Of a DNA stretch of 43,910 nt, positions 15,726 through 23,108 are shown piece after piece (position 1 is the first letter of the stretch; every line of letters starts with the position of its first letter). The stretch is from positions 1 through 43,910 of the forward strand of contig JAQVXZ010000020.1 in the NCBI GenBank assembly GCA_028708845.1, given 5' to 3'. The notes under the pieces were generated by a model, which was not told the DNA's origin, did not search any database, and saw nothing but the letters and a program-made list of their open reading frames with translations. The stretch comes from Bacteroidales bacterium (GTDB taxonomy: Bacteria > Bacteroidota > Bacteroidia > Bacteroidales > P3). Position numbers and translations under genes: made by a program.

Positions 15726-16319
15726 ATGACAGACCACTTTAAGGATAAAGCAAACACATGGGACAACCCTGAAAAAGTTGAGATGACAGAAAAATTCTCA
15801 CGCCAACTAGAAAACAGCATATTCCTATATAAGAAAGACCGCCTAGCAGAAGTTGGAGCAGGAACAGGACTCGTGGGGCTAAGCCTAGTAGATAAAGTGA
15901 ATAAAGTATATATGGTTGACAACTCACCCTCTATGCTCAATATCTTAAGAGGGAAACTCGATGAAACAAACAAAGACAAAGTTGAGATATTTGAAGGAGA
16001 ATTTAAAGACTCAGACCTAAAAGACCTCGACGGAGTAATATGTTTTATGTCCCTTCACCACATTGAAGACACAAAAGAGTTTATAAAAGAAGTAAAACTC
16101 AAAACAAAAAAGGATGGATTTCTTGCAATTGGCGATTTAATAGAGGAAGATGGCAGTTTTCATGAAGGAAAAAACATACCACACCAAGGATTTAATATAG
16201 AAAAACTTAGAACCCTATTAATGGATGAAGGCTATATAATTCTAAGAGAAACAGAGTATGACAATATTTATAAAAATGAAAAAAAATATCCAATATTTAT
16301 AATAATAGCTCAAAGATGA
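15726..16319 (+). CDS. Class I SAM-dependent methyltransferase
   Basis: A 197-residue protein with motif I LAEVGAGTGLVGLSLVDK, an acidic end of strand 2 (YMVDNSPSML), and post-motif LDGVICFMSLHHIEDTKEF, as in Methyltransf_11/25 enzymes. The substrate is not evident. It starts 9 bp after the fusion gene and overlaps the thioredoxin gene by 4 bp, so it belongs to the sulfur operon. In similar neighbourhoods such enzymes methylate thiols or metalloids; that is inference. Codons are A+C-rich like the rest of the operon. Confidence 0.85.
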   Translation: MTDHFKDKANTWDNPEKVEMTEKFSRQLENSIFLYKKDRLAEVGAGTGLVGLSLVDKVNKVYMVDNSPSMLNILRGKLDETNKDKVEIFEGEFKDSDLKDLDGVICFMSLHHIEDTKEFIKEVKLKTKKDGFLAIGDLIEEDGSFHEGKNIPHQGFNIEKLRTLLMDEGYIILRETEYDNIYKNEKKYPIFIIIAQR

Positions 16320-16807
16320 AAAAATTAATTATATTTGCACTTGTATTTGGAGTATCATCTCTATTTGCATCGTGCGATTCAAAGACAAAAACAGACAACA
16401 GTAATTTAGAAACAAATAAAAAAGAAAAGAAGATGAACACGATACATTTAACAAAAGCAGAGTTCCTAGAAAAAGTAGCGAACTACGAAGAAAACCCAAC
16501 AGAGTGGAAGTACTTAGGTGACAAACCATGTATAATAGACTTCTATGCAGACTGGTGTGGACCATGCAAGATGATAGCTCCAGTATTAGAAGAACTAGCA
16601 AAAGAATATGAAGGAGAAATCTACATATACAAAATAAACACAGAGCAAGAACAAGAACTGGCACAGGCATTTGCAATCAAGTCAATCCCTACCCTACTTT
16701 TTGTTCCAATGAATGAAGCACCTCAATTAGTTAGAGGAGCATTACCAAAAACAGAATTTAAAAAAGCAATAGACGAAGTTTTATTGAAAAAACCAAAAAC
16801 AAATTAA
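16316..16807 (+). CDS. Thioredoxin with a lipoprotein signal
   Basis: A 163-residue product. Residues 1-20 (MKKLIIFALVFGVSSLFASC) form a lipoprotein signal with Cys20 as the lipidated residue, followed by a charged linker. The thioredoxin fold spans about residues 45-160 with the active site WCGPCK (Cys81, Cys84) and the cis-Pro loop IKSIPTLLF. An internal ATG (Met40, MNTIHLTKAEF) could give a cytoplasmic form, so the gene may make two forms; the 4-bp ATGA overlap with the upstream gene supports use of the first start. It may reduce the fusion protein or the glutathione peroxidase encoded just downstream. Confidence 0.88.
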   Translation: MKKLIIFALVFGVSSLFASCDSKTKTDNSNLETNKKEKKMNTIHLTKAEFLEKVANYEENPTEWKYLGDKPCIIDFYADWCGPCKMIAPVLEELAKEYEGEIYIYKINTEQEQELAQAFAIKSIPTLLFVPMNEAPQLVRGALPKTEFKKAIDEVLLKKPKTN

Positions 16808-16811
16808 TTAT

Positions 16812-17162
16812 ATGGAAACATTATGCAAAATTCGTGACATCTACGCAACGATTGAAAAATTTGAAGTAGAGTTTGAAAAAGAATACAGCCTAACGCTTAA
16901 CGAAGGAATGCTACTATGCACTTTGTTAGAATTTAAGACCCTTTCTTCAACAGTTTTAGCTAAGAAATTAAACCTAACTTGTTCTAACACTTCAAAAGTT
17001 ATCAAATCAGTAGAGAGTCAAAACTTTGTAGAAAGAAGCTTAGGAAAAGAAGACAAACGTCAAATGTATTTCAAGCTTTCAAAAGAAGGAGAAGCTAAAA
17101 TTAGATCGGTTAAGAGTTCAAACATAAATATTCCAGAAGATTTAAAAGCAATATTAGGATAA
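16812..17162 (+). CDS. MarR-family winged-helix regulator
   Basis: A 116-residue protein with the MarR layout: an N-terminal dimerisation helix, then winged HTH (LSSTVLAKKLNLTCSNTSKV, IKSVESQNFVERSLGKEDKR with the wing, MYFKLSKEGEAKI). No cysteine pair typical of OhrR is clear; Cys6, Cys37 and Cys58 are present (rough numbering) and could sense thiol stress. It is the last gene of the sulfur operon, 4 bp after the thioredoxin, and is followed by a terminator. It is the likely repressor acting on the inverted repeat at 13179-13199. Confidence 0.82.
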   Translation: METLCKIRDIYATIEKFEVEFEKEYSLTLNEGMLLCTLLEFKTLSSTVLAKKLNLTCSNTSKVIKSVESQNFVERSLGKEDKRQMYFKLSKEGEAKIRSVKSSNINIPEDLKAILG

Positions 17163-17180
17163 GACTAATATAAAAAAGAG

Positions 17181-17213
17181 AAAGGTCATAATATTAAAGC
17201 TATGACCTTTTTT
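17181..17213 (+). terminator. Terminator of the sulfur operon
   Basis: AAAGGTCATA, a 10-nt loop, TATGACCTTT, then Ts. A perfect 10-bp stem, 18 bp after the MarR stop. Confidence 0.88.
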
Positions 17214-17527
17214 CTATTTAAGTTTTTAAGGATAAAAAGAGTAAGATAATATTTTAGAGTAGTTAGAAAAACAAAGAAAATAACTATCTCTTAAATTTCT
17301 GTGTCCAAGAATTACCTACGCCTTAAGCCCTAAAGCCCACCCCCACAACCTTTTATTACAATCTTTTATTACAATCATTCAAACCAATATCAGAATTGGA
17401 ATTAATAAAGATAATTTCCTAAAACATATATTTTTTTATACCTAATAACAATAAAAACTTAAGTTTTGAGGTTAATGATATATACAAGTAATTAAAAATA
17501 TACAATAACAATTAACAAAACGAGAAT
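17214..17527. other. Non-coding gap before the glutathione peroxidase gene
   Basis: No ORF or RNA gene is apparent. There is a short direct repeat (CTTTTATTACAAT twice near 17350-17377). No convincing TAnnTTTG box was found for the peroxidase gene. Confidence 0.5.
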
Positions 17528-18073
17528 ATGGAAAACATACATAATTTTAAGATGAAATCAATCAATGGACAAATAGTTGACTTTTCGGACTACGAGGGCA
17601 AACCAATGCTAATCGTAAACACAGCAAGCAAATGTGGCTTCACAGGGCAATACGAAGGCTTAGAAGAGCTTAACAAGAAATATGCAGACCAAGGCTTAGT
17701 CATTCTTGGATTCCCTTGCAACCAATTCCTTGGGCAAGAACCAGGCTTAGACGGCGAAATATCAGAGTTCTGCACCATGAACTACGGCGTAAGCTTTAGG
17801 ATGTTCTCAAAGATAGACGTAAATGGCAAGGACGAATCACCACTATACACCTTCCTTAAATCAAAAGCACCCTTTCAAGGCTTCCCAAACAAAGAAATAG
17901 GCGACAAACTAACAGGCATACTAAAAGAAAACTCACCAGAGTTCATAGAAGGCGATAATATCAAATGGAACTTCACCAAATTCTTAGTATCCAAAGACGG
18001 CAAGACAATCAAGAGATTTGAATCCTCAGTATCACCAAAGGAAATGGAAAAGGAAATAGAGAAAATGCTATAA
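17528..18073 (+). CDS. Cysteine-type glutathione peroxidase, probably thioredoxin-dependent
   Basis: A 181-residue protein of normal family length. Peroxidatic Cys36 in NTASKCGFTGQYEGL (Cys where animal enzymes have selenocysteine), the Gln of GFPCNQF, and the Trp of IKWNFTKFL complete the active site. Cys82 (EFCTMNYGV) is at the position of the resolving cysteine in thioredoxin-dependent enzymes such as yeast Gpx3 (Cys36/Cys82). It therefore probably reduces hydroperoxides with thioredoxin, and a thioredoxin is encoded 0.7 kb upstream. No signal peptide. The sequence is strongly A+C-rich on the coding strand. A heptamer repeat array follows the stop. Confidence 0.92.
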   Translation: MENIHNFKMKSINGQIVDFSDYEGKPMLIVNTASKCGFTGQYEGLEELNKKYADQGLVILGFPCNQFLGQEPGLDGEISEFCTMNYGVSFRMFSKIDVNGKDESPLYTFLKSKAPFQGFPNKEIGDKLTGILKENSPEFIEGDNIKWNFTKFLVSKDGKTIKRFESSVSPKEMEKEIEKML

Positions 18074-18089
18074 CCTTATAAGATATAAC

Positions 18090-18226
18090 AAGGTCGAAGG
18101 TCGAAGGTCAAAAGTCTAAGGTCGAAGGTCAAAAGTCTAAGGTCTTTAAAGTCTTTAAAATCTCTAAGCTCCTTAAGCTCCTTAATTTGTCCTTCGACCT
18201 TTGACCTTAGACCTTTGACCTAAGTC
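18090..18226. repeat. AAGGTCN heptamer array with complementary right half
   Basis: From 18090, eight consecutive 7-bp units read AAGGTCG, AAGGTCA, AAAGTCT and variants. After a centre of TCTTTAAAG and GCTCCTTAA repeats, the right part (about 18189-18226) is the complement (ACCTTTG, ACCTTAG). The whole can fold into one long hairpin. It lies between two converging genes, so it may end both transcripts. Confidence 0.8.
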
Positions 18227-18228
18227 CT

Positions 18229-18630
18229 CTATTGAAGTCCCTTAATCTCAAGGTTCGCTTCAGAGAAAGAAGTCTTTGCAAGTGAGCGTTTAAACTCTGG
18301 AGAGGCAAAGAACCTGCAACGAGCCATTTTGATAGTCGATGCATCTACCATATCAAGGTCGTCCATTGCCGTAGCCTTAATAGCTGGGATGAAAGACCCC
18401 AAATATCCAAGCTTAACAGCAGAACCATTTAACACGTGCCTTGATATAGAAATCTCAAGTGCTTTAAGACAAGCCAAGACGTCAGGATAAGAAACGGTAG
18501 TCGATTCAGTAATCTCTTGACAAAGCTGATCCATAGATACGTCATTGCCTCTAAAGATACGAGCTAGGTACTTTTGTCCTGGATTTGCTCCTGTTTGGAT
18601 GAGTTTTTTAACTCTTACGAACTTAATCAT
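18229..18630 (-). CDS. HU-related DNA-binding protein (HU_rel type), module 2
   Basis: A 133-residue protein, the same length as the HU-related protein at 6.1-6.5 kb and clearly its paralogue: MIKFVRVKKLIQTGANPGQK, core VKLGYLGSFIPAIKATAM, VDASTIKMARCRFF, and the same KGLQ ending. Overall identity by eye is moderate, so the duplication is old or the two were acquired separately. The promoter (18728-18750) and leader palindrome are conserved with module 1. The next gene upstream on the same strand is helicase 2. Likely an architectural DNA-binding protein for the module; inferred. Confidence 0.9.
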   Translation of the reverse strand: MIKFVRVKKLIQTGANPGQKYLARIFRGNDVSMDQLCQEITESTTVSYPDVLACLKALEISISRHVLNGSAVKLGYLGSFIPAIKATAMDDLDMVDASTIKMARCRFFASPEFKRSLAKTSFSEANLEIKGLQ

Positions 18631-18639
18631 AATACAATA

Positions 18640-18657
18640 CTATTAACCTATACATAG
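18640..18657 (-). promoter_or_regulatory. Conserved leader palindrome upstream of HU gene 2
   Basis: Minus strand: CTCG CTAT, a 10-nt loop containing TATAGGTTA, then ATAG, ending 9 nt before the start codon. Module 1 has CGAT/ATCG arms around TATAGGGTTA at the same distance. The arm pair changes from G-C to T-A while staying complementary. Confidence 0.5.
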
Positions 18658-18727
18658 CGAGATTTTTAATGTTTTGATAATTGTGAATTAACGGAAATAA
18701 CACCTTGTTATAACTTTTATATCACCT

Positions 18728-18750
18728 TACAAAGATACGAAAACTATTTG
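18728..18750 (-). promoter_or_regulatory. Promoter block of HU gene 2, conserved with module 1
   Basis: The -7 box TATCTTTG is at 18730-18737 (minus strand), with CTTG at 18757-18760 as a possible -33 element at a 19-bp spacing. The 23-bp block matches 22 positions of the module 1 block. Confidence 0.75.
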
Positions 18751-18868
18751 ATATAACAAGCATATAATTGAATAATAATGCATATTATTTTAGTTAATTA
18801 AAGTTAGTTTTATTAGTTAATTTATTTCTTTATTTCATTGATTTATTACGCCGTTTCACGCTGCTATC

Positions 18869-18931
18869 TCTTCGTTTTACGAAATTCTTTCTTCGTTTGG
18901 GCAAATTCTTTCTTTGTTTCAAGGAATTTAT
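18869..18931. repeat. Degenerate 21-bp tandem repeat, three units
   Basis: Units at 18869-18889, 18890-18910 and 18911-18931. On the minus strand each has an AAACGAAGAAA-type core and AATT flanking a variable 4-nt block (CGTA, GCCC, CTTG). The same family, opposite orientation, occurs at 43521-43604. Confidence 0.7.
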
Positions 18932-18997
18932 TCTTTGATTTATTTAGACTTTGTCGGTAGGGGAGTGTATATATTATTGATATTGTTTAAATAGAAA

Positions 18998-19084
18998 AGT
19001 TACCAAAACTAGGTAACTAATCAAAACTAATCTAATAAAATAAATTATAAAAAAGTTTTCAAAAGTGACCCAATTTCGGTAACT
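18998..19084. repeat. Two AGTnACC-N7-GGTAACT inverted repeats 3' of helicase 2
   Basis: Site A at 18998-19018 (AGTTACC, 7 nt, GGTAACT) and site B at 19064-19084 (AGTGACC, 7 nt, GGTAACT). Identical spacing, 66 bp apart start to start, and 14 bp past the helicase stop. Module 1 has AGTTACT inverted repeats in the same place. Confidence 0.78.
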
Positions 19085-19097
19085 AATTATTTAGTTG

Positions 19098-20465
19098 TTA
19101 GAATGGTAAGAGACTATCGTATTCTAAATCATTATCAGAAATAGAGCTATTGGCAGTTTCTTTTTCAATCCAAACATAGGTAGCATTACCTGTTGATTTT
19201 TTGACTTTGAAATCCAAGTGCTTTAATCTTTTGCTGAAGGTTCTAATCGACATTTTATTGTGTTCATTAGTTTTTGACCAGATTTCAAATTCTTTGTGAA
19301 GAGTAGATAATAAGATCTTGTTCTCAGAGGGCTTGTATCCTAATTCTTCAACAAAGAAATAAACATAGTCATTCTCAGTTTTAAATTCTTCAAGCAATCT
19401 ATTAGCTGCTTCAGATTCTGAAAACTTGTTATTTTCTTTAAGCCTTTTTATGCCCTCAATAAGCCAATTGCAAATTCCTGGTAATTCTTCACAAAGTTCT
19501 TTGGTTAGGTTTGGATTAATTTTATCCTTAGCTATTGTAACATTGAAAGGGATTGTTAGAAATCGTCTATTAACACCAAGTGTATGCTCGGTAATATGTG
19601 GCATGTTATTGGAAGCTATAATGCTTTGTGGATAATCGTCAGTTATAAAAGGATTGCCATATTGGTACCTTGCTGGCAGTCTTTCCCCAGAAATATAACT
19701 CTTTAATATTGGAGTATTGTAAATGTTTTGACTTCCTTCAAAAGATATATTTACAAGTTTACCAATCATTTGAGCAATACATAAACCATCTTTGTTAGTA
19801 ATTTGATCTAAAGAAAATGTAGTTGTGTTTTCTCTGCCTAATACATTTTGAATAGTTTCTAAAACAACTGATTTACCATTGAGTCCATCTCCGTACAAGA
19901 AAATCAATTTTTCTAAATGTAATTTACTTAATGGGTAACCTACGGCTTCTTGTAATAGTCTTTGTAAATCCTCTTCAGGCAATACTTCTGAAAGAAACTT
20001 CTTCCATTTAGGACATACTGCATTTTTATCATAGGCATAGGGTAATGAGTAAAGTAGATAGTCTTCTTTTCTATGTTCACGAAATTTTAAAGTGTCAAGC
20101 TCAAGGGTTCCGTTTGTAAAGTTAAGAACATTTTTATTAGTAGAAAAGTTTTGATACAAGTCTAAATAAGCCTGCTTAATTAATGAATCAACTTCCTTGT
20201 GTGGTCGTGCTATCTTTTCAGGACAGCCAATGCTTAAAGCAAATGTTTTAAGAAATATACCCATTTCTATTTCTGTAACACTTTCCCAATAGCAGCCATT
20301 GTATAGAAAGAAACCCGAACCATTACTTATAATGTTATCGTTTTCTTGTTTTACTATTTCAATAACGTAAGGGATAATTAATGCTCTTTCAATCCCCATT
20401 ATTGGAGTTCTATTTACTATAGGGATTGTACTTAATATGCTATTTTTTTTATTTATTTTATTCAT
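19098..20465 (-). CDS. SF3 (D5/P4-type) replicative helicase of module 2
   Basis: A 455-residue paralogue of the helicase at 4.2-5.6 kb, aligning along the whole length: VLNFTNGTLELD, FREHRKEDY, CPKWKKFLSEVLP, LSKLHLEKLIFLYGDGLNGK with Walker A GDGLNGKS (from residue 192), LKSYISGER, IASNNMPH, NRRFLTIPFNVTIAKDKINP and a terminal TYVWIEKE. Family role: ATP-driven unwinding at plasmid or phage origins. No VirE_N primase gene precedes it; an unrecognised 197-residue ORF occupies that place 33 bp upstream. No stop or frameshift, so it appears functional. Confidence 0.88.
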   Translation of the reverse strand: MNKINKKNSILSTIPIVNRTPIMGIERALIIPYVIEIVKQENDNIISNGSGFFLYNGCYWESVTEIEMGIFLKTFALSIGCPEKIARPHKEVDSLIKQAYLDLYQNFSTNKNVLNFTNGTLELDTLKFREHRKEDYLLYSLPYAYDKNAVCPKWKKFLSEVLPEEDLQRLLQEAVGYPLSKLHLEKLIFLYGDGLNGKSVVLETIQNVLGRENTTTFSLDQITNKDGLCIAQMIGKLVNISFEGSQNIYNTPILKSYISGERLPARYQYGNPFITDDYPQSIIASNNMPHITEHTLGVNRRFLTIPFNVTIAKDKINPNLTKELCEELPGICNWLIEGIKRLKENNKFSESEAANRLLEEFKTENDYVYFFVEELGYKPSENKILLSTLHKEFEIWSKTNEHNKMSIRTFSKRLKHLDFKVKKSTGNATYVWIEKETANSSISDNDLEYDSLLPF

Positions 20466-20498
20466 TTTTTGTTTTAAGTTTTTGAAATTAAATATTGA

Positions 20499-21092
20499 TT
20501 ATTTGGGGTGTGTTATTTTTACACCCATTTTAGTAGATCTTATGATTTTATCAGCATAATCATCAGAATCACTACCGCTATCGATACTTAATTGCAAAAA
20601 CTTAAACATTGTGGAATAATTCCATACAATATCAAGATATGAGAAGTTTGAATAATAGTGCTTTATAGAGTAGCACCTATCAATAAAAACATATGCAGCC
20701 TTATAGAAGCCCTTTAGCTTATTAATTAGAAACTCTCTTTCTTCAGAGGATAAATCCCCCTTTAAATAGAAGTTAATATCTTTTATCTCTTGAAGAGGTT
20801 TTCCCTTCACATAGAGCTTCAATCCATACTTTTCCTTTAAATTTGTCTTGAGTGCTAAGTAAGGATTAGGTTTCTCTCTATAGTCATAATAATAGATATT
20901 ACCCAGAAAACAGAAAGACAAGCCCTCTGGTGCAATTAGTTTTGTTGTTTCCTTGCTAAATTGTGGATTAGCGTTTGTTTTGTTTTCATTGTTTCTTTGC
21001 AGATTAGCGGCTCCCCAATAAAGAGGATTTTCTTCTTCCATAGATTTATAATTTAAGTTTAACAATAAATGATTTAATCTAACTTCTTCCAT
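20499..21092 (-). CDS. Unrecognised protein in the primase position of module 2
   Basis: A 197-residue ORF that starts the operon with helicase 2. I find no primase DxD or SxH-type motif and no clear similarity to the module 1 primase. It has a hydrophobic/aromatic centre (LSFCFLGNIYYYDYREKPNP), charged helices (LSSEEREFLINKLKGFYKAA), and an aromatic-rich stretch (YYSNFSYLDIVWNYSTMF). A -7 box at 21109-21116 would start transcription about 10 nt before the ATG at 21092; a second ATG at 21041 (MEEENPLYW) is possible. It may be a replication accessory protein or a highly diverged primase remnant. No function assigned. Confidence 0.7.
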   Translation of the reverse strand: MEEVRLNHLLLNLNYKSMEEENPLYWGAANLQRNNENKTNANPQFSKETTKLIAPEGLSFCFLGNIYYYDYREKPNPYLALKTNLKEKYGLKLYVKGKPLQEIKDINFYLKGDLSSEEREFLINKLKGFYKAAYVFIDRCYSIKHYYSNFSYLDIVWNYSTMFKFLQLSIDSGSDSDDYADKIIRSTKMGVKITHPK

Positions 21093-21108
21093 TTCATCAT
21101 TTCTTCAG

Positions 21109-21116
21109 CAAAAATA
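21109..21116 (-). promoter_or_regulatory. -7 box of the module 2 operon
   Basis: Minus strand TATTTTTG matches TAnnTTTG just upstream of the 197-residue ORF. Confidence 0.55.
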
Positions 21117-21623
21117 CAATAATTTTCCTAAAAGCATTATATATACTTTAAATAAAAAACAAAGTTTTCAACAATTGAATGTTATTAAAGTCTTAAAACT
21201 CTTATCTTATGAACATTTTAGAGAGGACTCTATTGTTATTATTAGGATGTTTCATCCGATACTATTCTTATTTGTTTAATATCTATAATTGAAATTAATT
21301 TGTACGATAGATAGAATGGTTTATGAGCTTTATCAGTTAAGTGATGAAGGGATTAGGGTTATTGAGGGATAAAGGAGGAAAAAAGGAATAAAAAAAAGAG
21401 AACTTAAAAGATTGCAAGCGTATGTATGTACGACCTGCTGTTGTTAAATTCTCTTTTCATAATAAAAATGAAAAATATAAAAACATAATAGCATTGCAAA
21501 TATACAACATTAGAAAGCAAAAGTCAAGTAAATAAGGTTTTATTTTTATTTCGGATGGAATTTATTAATAATAATTTACGAAATGCTGAGCATATACCTT
21601 TCAACAATACTTATATTTTGATT
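21117..21623. other. Non-coding gap between module 2 and the lipoprotein gene
   Basis: About 500 bp without a credible ORF. It includes a 14-bp near-perfect inverted repeat (AAAAGAGAACTTAA at 21394-21407 against TTAAATTCTCTTTT at 21444-21457) around a 36-nt GC-richer loop. This could be an attenuator or small RNA; no known RNA family was recognised. Confidence 0.5.
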
Positions 21624-22265
21624 TTATTTTCCAAATAGTTTTTTACTGGTCTTATCGGTAATAAATCCTGGAGGTAATAGTTGCATATTCATATATATTA
21701 GTGATGAATTAGCATATAATTCTTCTTTGTCGTACTGACAAAAAACGGTTTCTGTTGCTGTTTCCCATCGTTCTTCACAACTTCCTATATTTAGTTTATT
21801 GTCTTGATAGTATGTTAGGAAGTTTTGGTGTGTTTCATAATGTTCAGCTCCAACTTGTCTGTAAATTACTCCATCGTAGATTGGATTCTTGCCTACCATA
21901 TACTCGATGCATTCTTTTGAAAATTTTTCAAAGTTGGTTAGTGCTATTGTGTTTTCGGTTGTTTCGTCGTAAGAGCTTGCACATATAAGGTTATTGTATT
22001 TTAGTGTTATATATGTTTTTGTTTGGTTGGCGTTTTGGTACATATACATTACTGCTCCTTCTTCCATGGCGGAGGTGTCTTGCAGGGTATAGCCCATAGC
22101 AGTTATTTTACTTTCTGCATTTTGGTGGCTTATTCCTACTAGACTTTTCAATTTAACTATTGTTGGATAGTTATTGGTTACGGGCTTATCATCGTCTTTG
22201 TCTTCACACGAATTAAATAAGAATGCTCCTAATGCTAAAAATAAAATTAATTTAAACTTTTTCAT
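21624..22265 (-). CDS. Unrecognised lipoprotein
   Basis: A 213-residue protein. Residues 1-20 are a lipoprotein signal (MKKFKLILFLALGAFLFNSC) with Cys20 lipidated, followed by an Asp-rich EDKDDDKP stretch, close to the charged lipoprotein export signal known for surface-exposed Bacteroidetes lipoproteins. The mature part is small, mixed and has four or five cysteines (LICASSY, SKECIEYM, IGSCEERW, VFCQYDK). No enzyme motif is visible. It has its own TATATTTG promoter, so it is a single-gene unit. Function unknown; probably at the outer membrane. Confidence 0.8.
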   Translation of the reverse strand: MKKFKLILFLALGAFLFNSCEDKDDDKPVTNNYPTIVKLKSLVGISHQNAESKITAMGYTLQDTSAMEEGAVMYMYQNANQTKTYITLKYNNLICASSYDETTENTIALTNFEKFSKECIEYMVGKNPIYDGVIYRQVGAEHYETHQNFLTYYQDNKLNIGSCEERWETATETVFCQYDKEELYANSSLIYMNMQLLPPGFITDKTSKKLFGK

Positions 22266-22295
22266 AATGCTTCATTTTAAGGTTAATCTATTATG

Positions 22296-22303
22296 CAAAT
22301 ATA
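22296..22303 (-). promoter_or_regulatory. -7 box of the lipoprotein gene
   Basis: Minus strand TATATTTG, an exact TAnnTTTG match 30 bp upstream of the start codon. Confidence 0.65.
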
Positions 22304-22496
22304 ATATCAAAACGTTTTTTTTCCTATTTTTTCTTCAGTTATTTTATTTTAAGCATTATACTATTAAGCTTTGATGCTGATTGTCAAAACTATAACTTGT
22401 TAAGCATTTTAGGCTTAGGGATATTATTTATTGGACTAATTAATGAAGGTGAAGCTTTTGGGCTTGGGTTGTGTTTGTGAAAAAAAAACTTTTGTC

Positions 22497-23108
22497 TTAG
22501 ATCTTGTCTATGGAGTTTTTCATTAGGTCGTAGAGGAATTCCCTTGCTCTGAAGAGTTTGGCTTTGACTGTGCCTATGGGTATATCGAGCTTTGATGCAA
22601 TTTCTTCGTAAGATAGTTCATCGAAGTAGCGTAGTTCTACTAGGGTGCGATAATGGGGTTTTAGTCTTGATACTACTTCTCGCATTAATAGTATCTTTTG
22701 CTTCTCTATGATTTTCTCTTCTGGGTCGAGGGTTTCGGATGCTATGTTTATGCCTACTTCTTCGCCATCGATATTGGTGTAGAGGTTGTCTATGGATACT
22801 GTCTTGGTGCGTTTCTTACGTATGAAGTCTATGCAGTTATTGGTTGCTATGCGAAATAGCCAGGTTGAGAAGGCGTAGTCGGGGGTGTATTGTCCTAGTG
22901 ATTTAAAGGCTTTTCCGAAGGCTTCAAGGGTTAGGTCATCGGCATCTACTGCGGAATTGGTCATCTTTAGGAGCATGTAATAGATTGGCTCCCTGTAAGT
23001 ATTCAACAAGTCAGCATAAGCTTTTTGATCTCCCTTGTCTCGTGCTAAACACACAAGCTGGTAGTCTCTTAATGCTTTTTCTGTAAGTTGTGATGCTAAT
23101 ACTTCCAT
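22497..23108 (-). CDS. ECF-type RNA polymerase sigma factor
   Basis: A 203-residue sigma-70 family protein. Region 2 contains VDADDLTLEAFGKAFKSL and FSTWLFRIATNNCIDFIRKK; region 4 contains LSYEEIASKLDIPIGTVKAK and LFRAREFLYDLM, the HTH that reads the -35 element. No sigma-1.1 or region 3, so it is ECF class (RpoE-like). It overlaps the upstream glycosyltransferase gene by 13 bp and is therefore co-transcribed with it. No anti-sigma gene is adjacent: downstream is the unrelated lipoprotein with its own promoter. The stimulus is unknown. Confidence 0.92.
   Translation of the reverse strand: MEVLASQLTEKALRDYQLVCLARDKGDQKAYADLLNTYREPIYYMLLKMTNSAVDADDLTLEAFGKAFKSLGQYTPDYAFSTWLFRIATNNCIDFIRKKRTKTVSIDNLYTNIDGEEVGINIASETLDPEEKIIEKQKILLMREVVSRLKPHYRTLVELRYFDELSYEEIASKLDIPIGTVKAKLFRAREFLYDLMKNSIDKI

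Noticed and set aside
2638-21116. Composite transposon bounded by the two modules
   Set aside because: No transposase, integrase or target-site duplication, and the two modules are too diverged in DNA sequence to act as recombining ends today.
2707-21185. Shared 12-mer ATTGAATGTTAT at 2707-2718 and 21174-21185, upstream of both modules
   Set aside because: Short and AT-rich; no extended match, so not evidence of a shared element.
1110-21597. Shared 15-mer ATGCTGAACATATAC / ATGCTGAGCATATAC at 1110-1124 and 21583-21597
   Set aside because: Only 14 of 15 bases match, there is no flanking similarity, and chance is plausible in AT-rich DNA.
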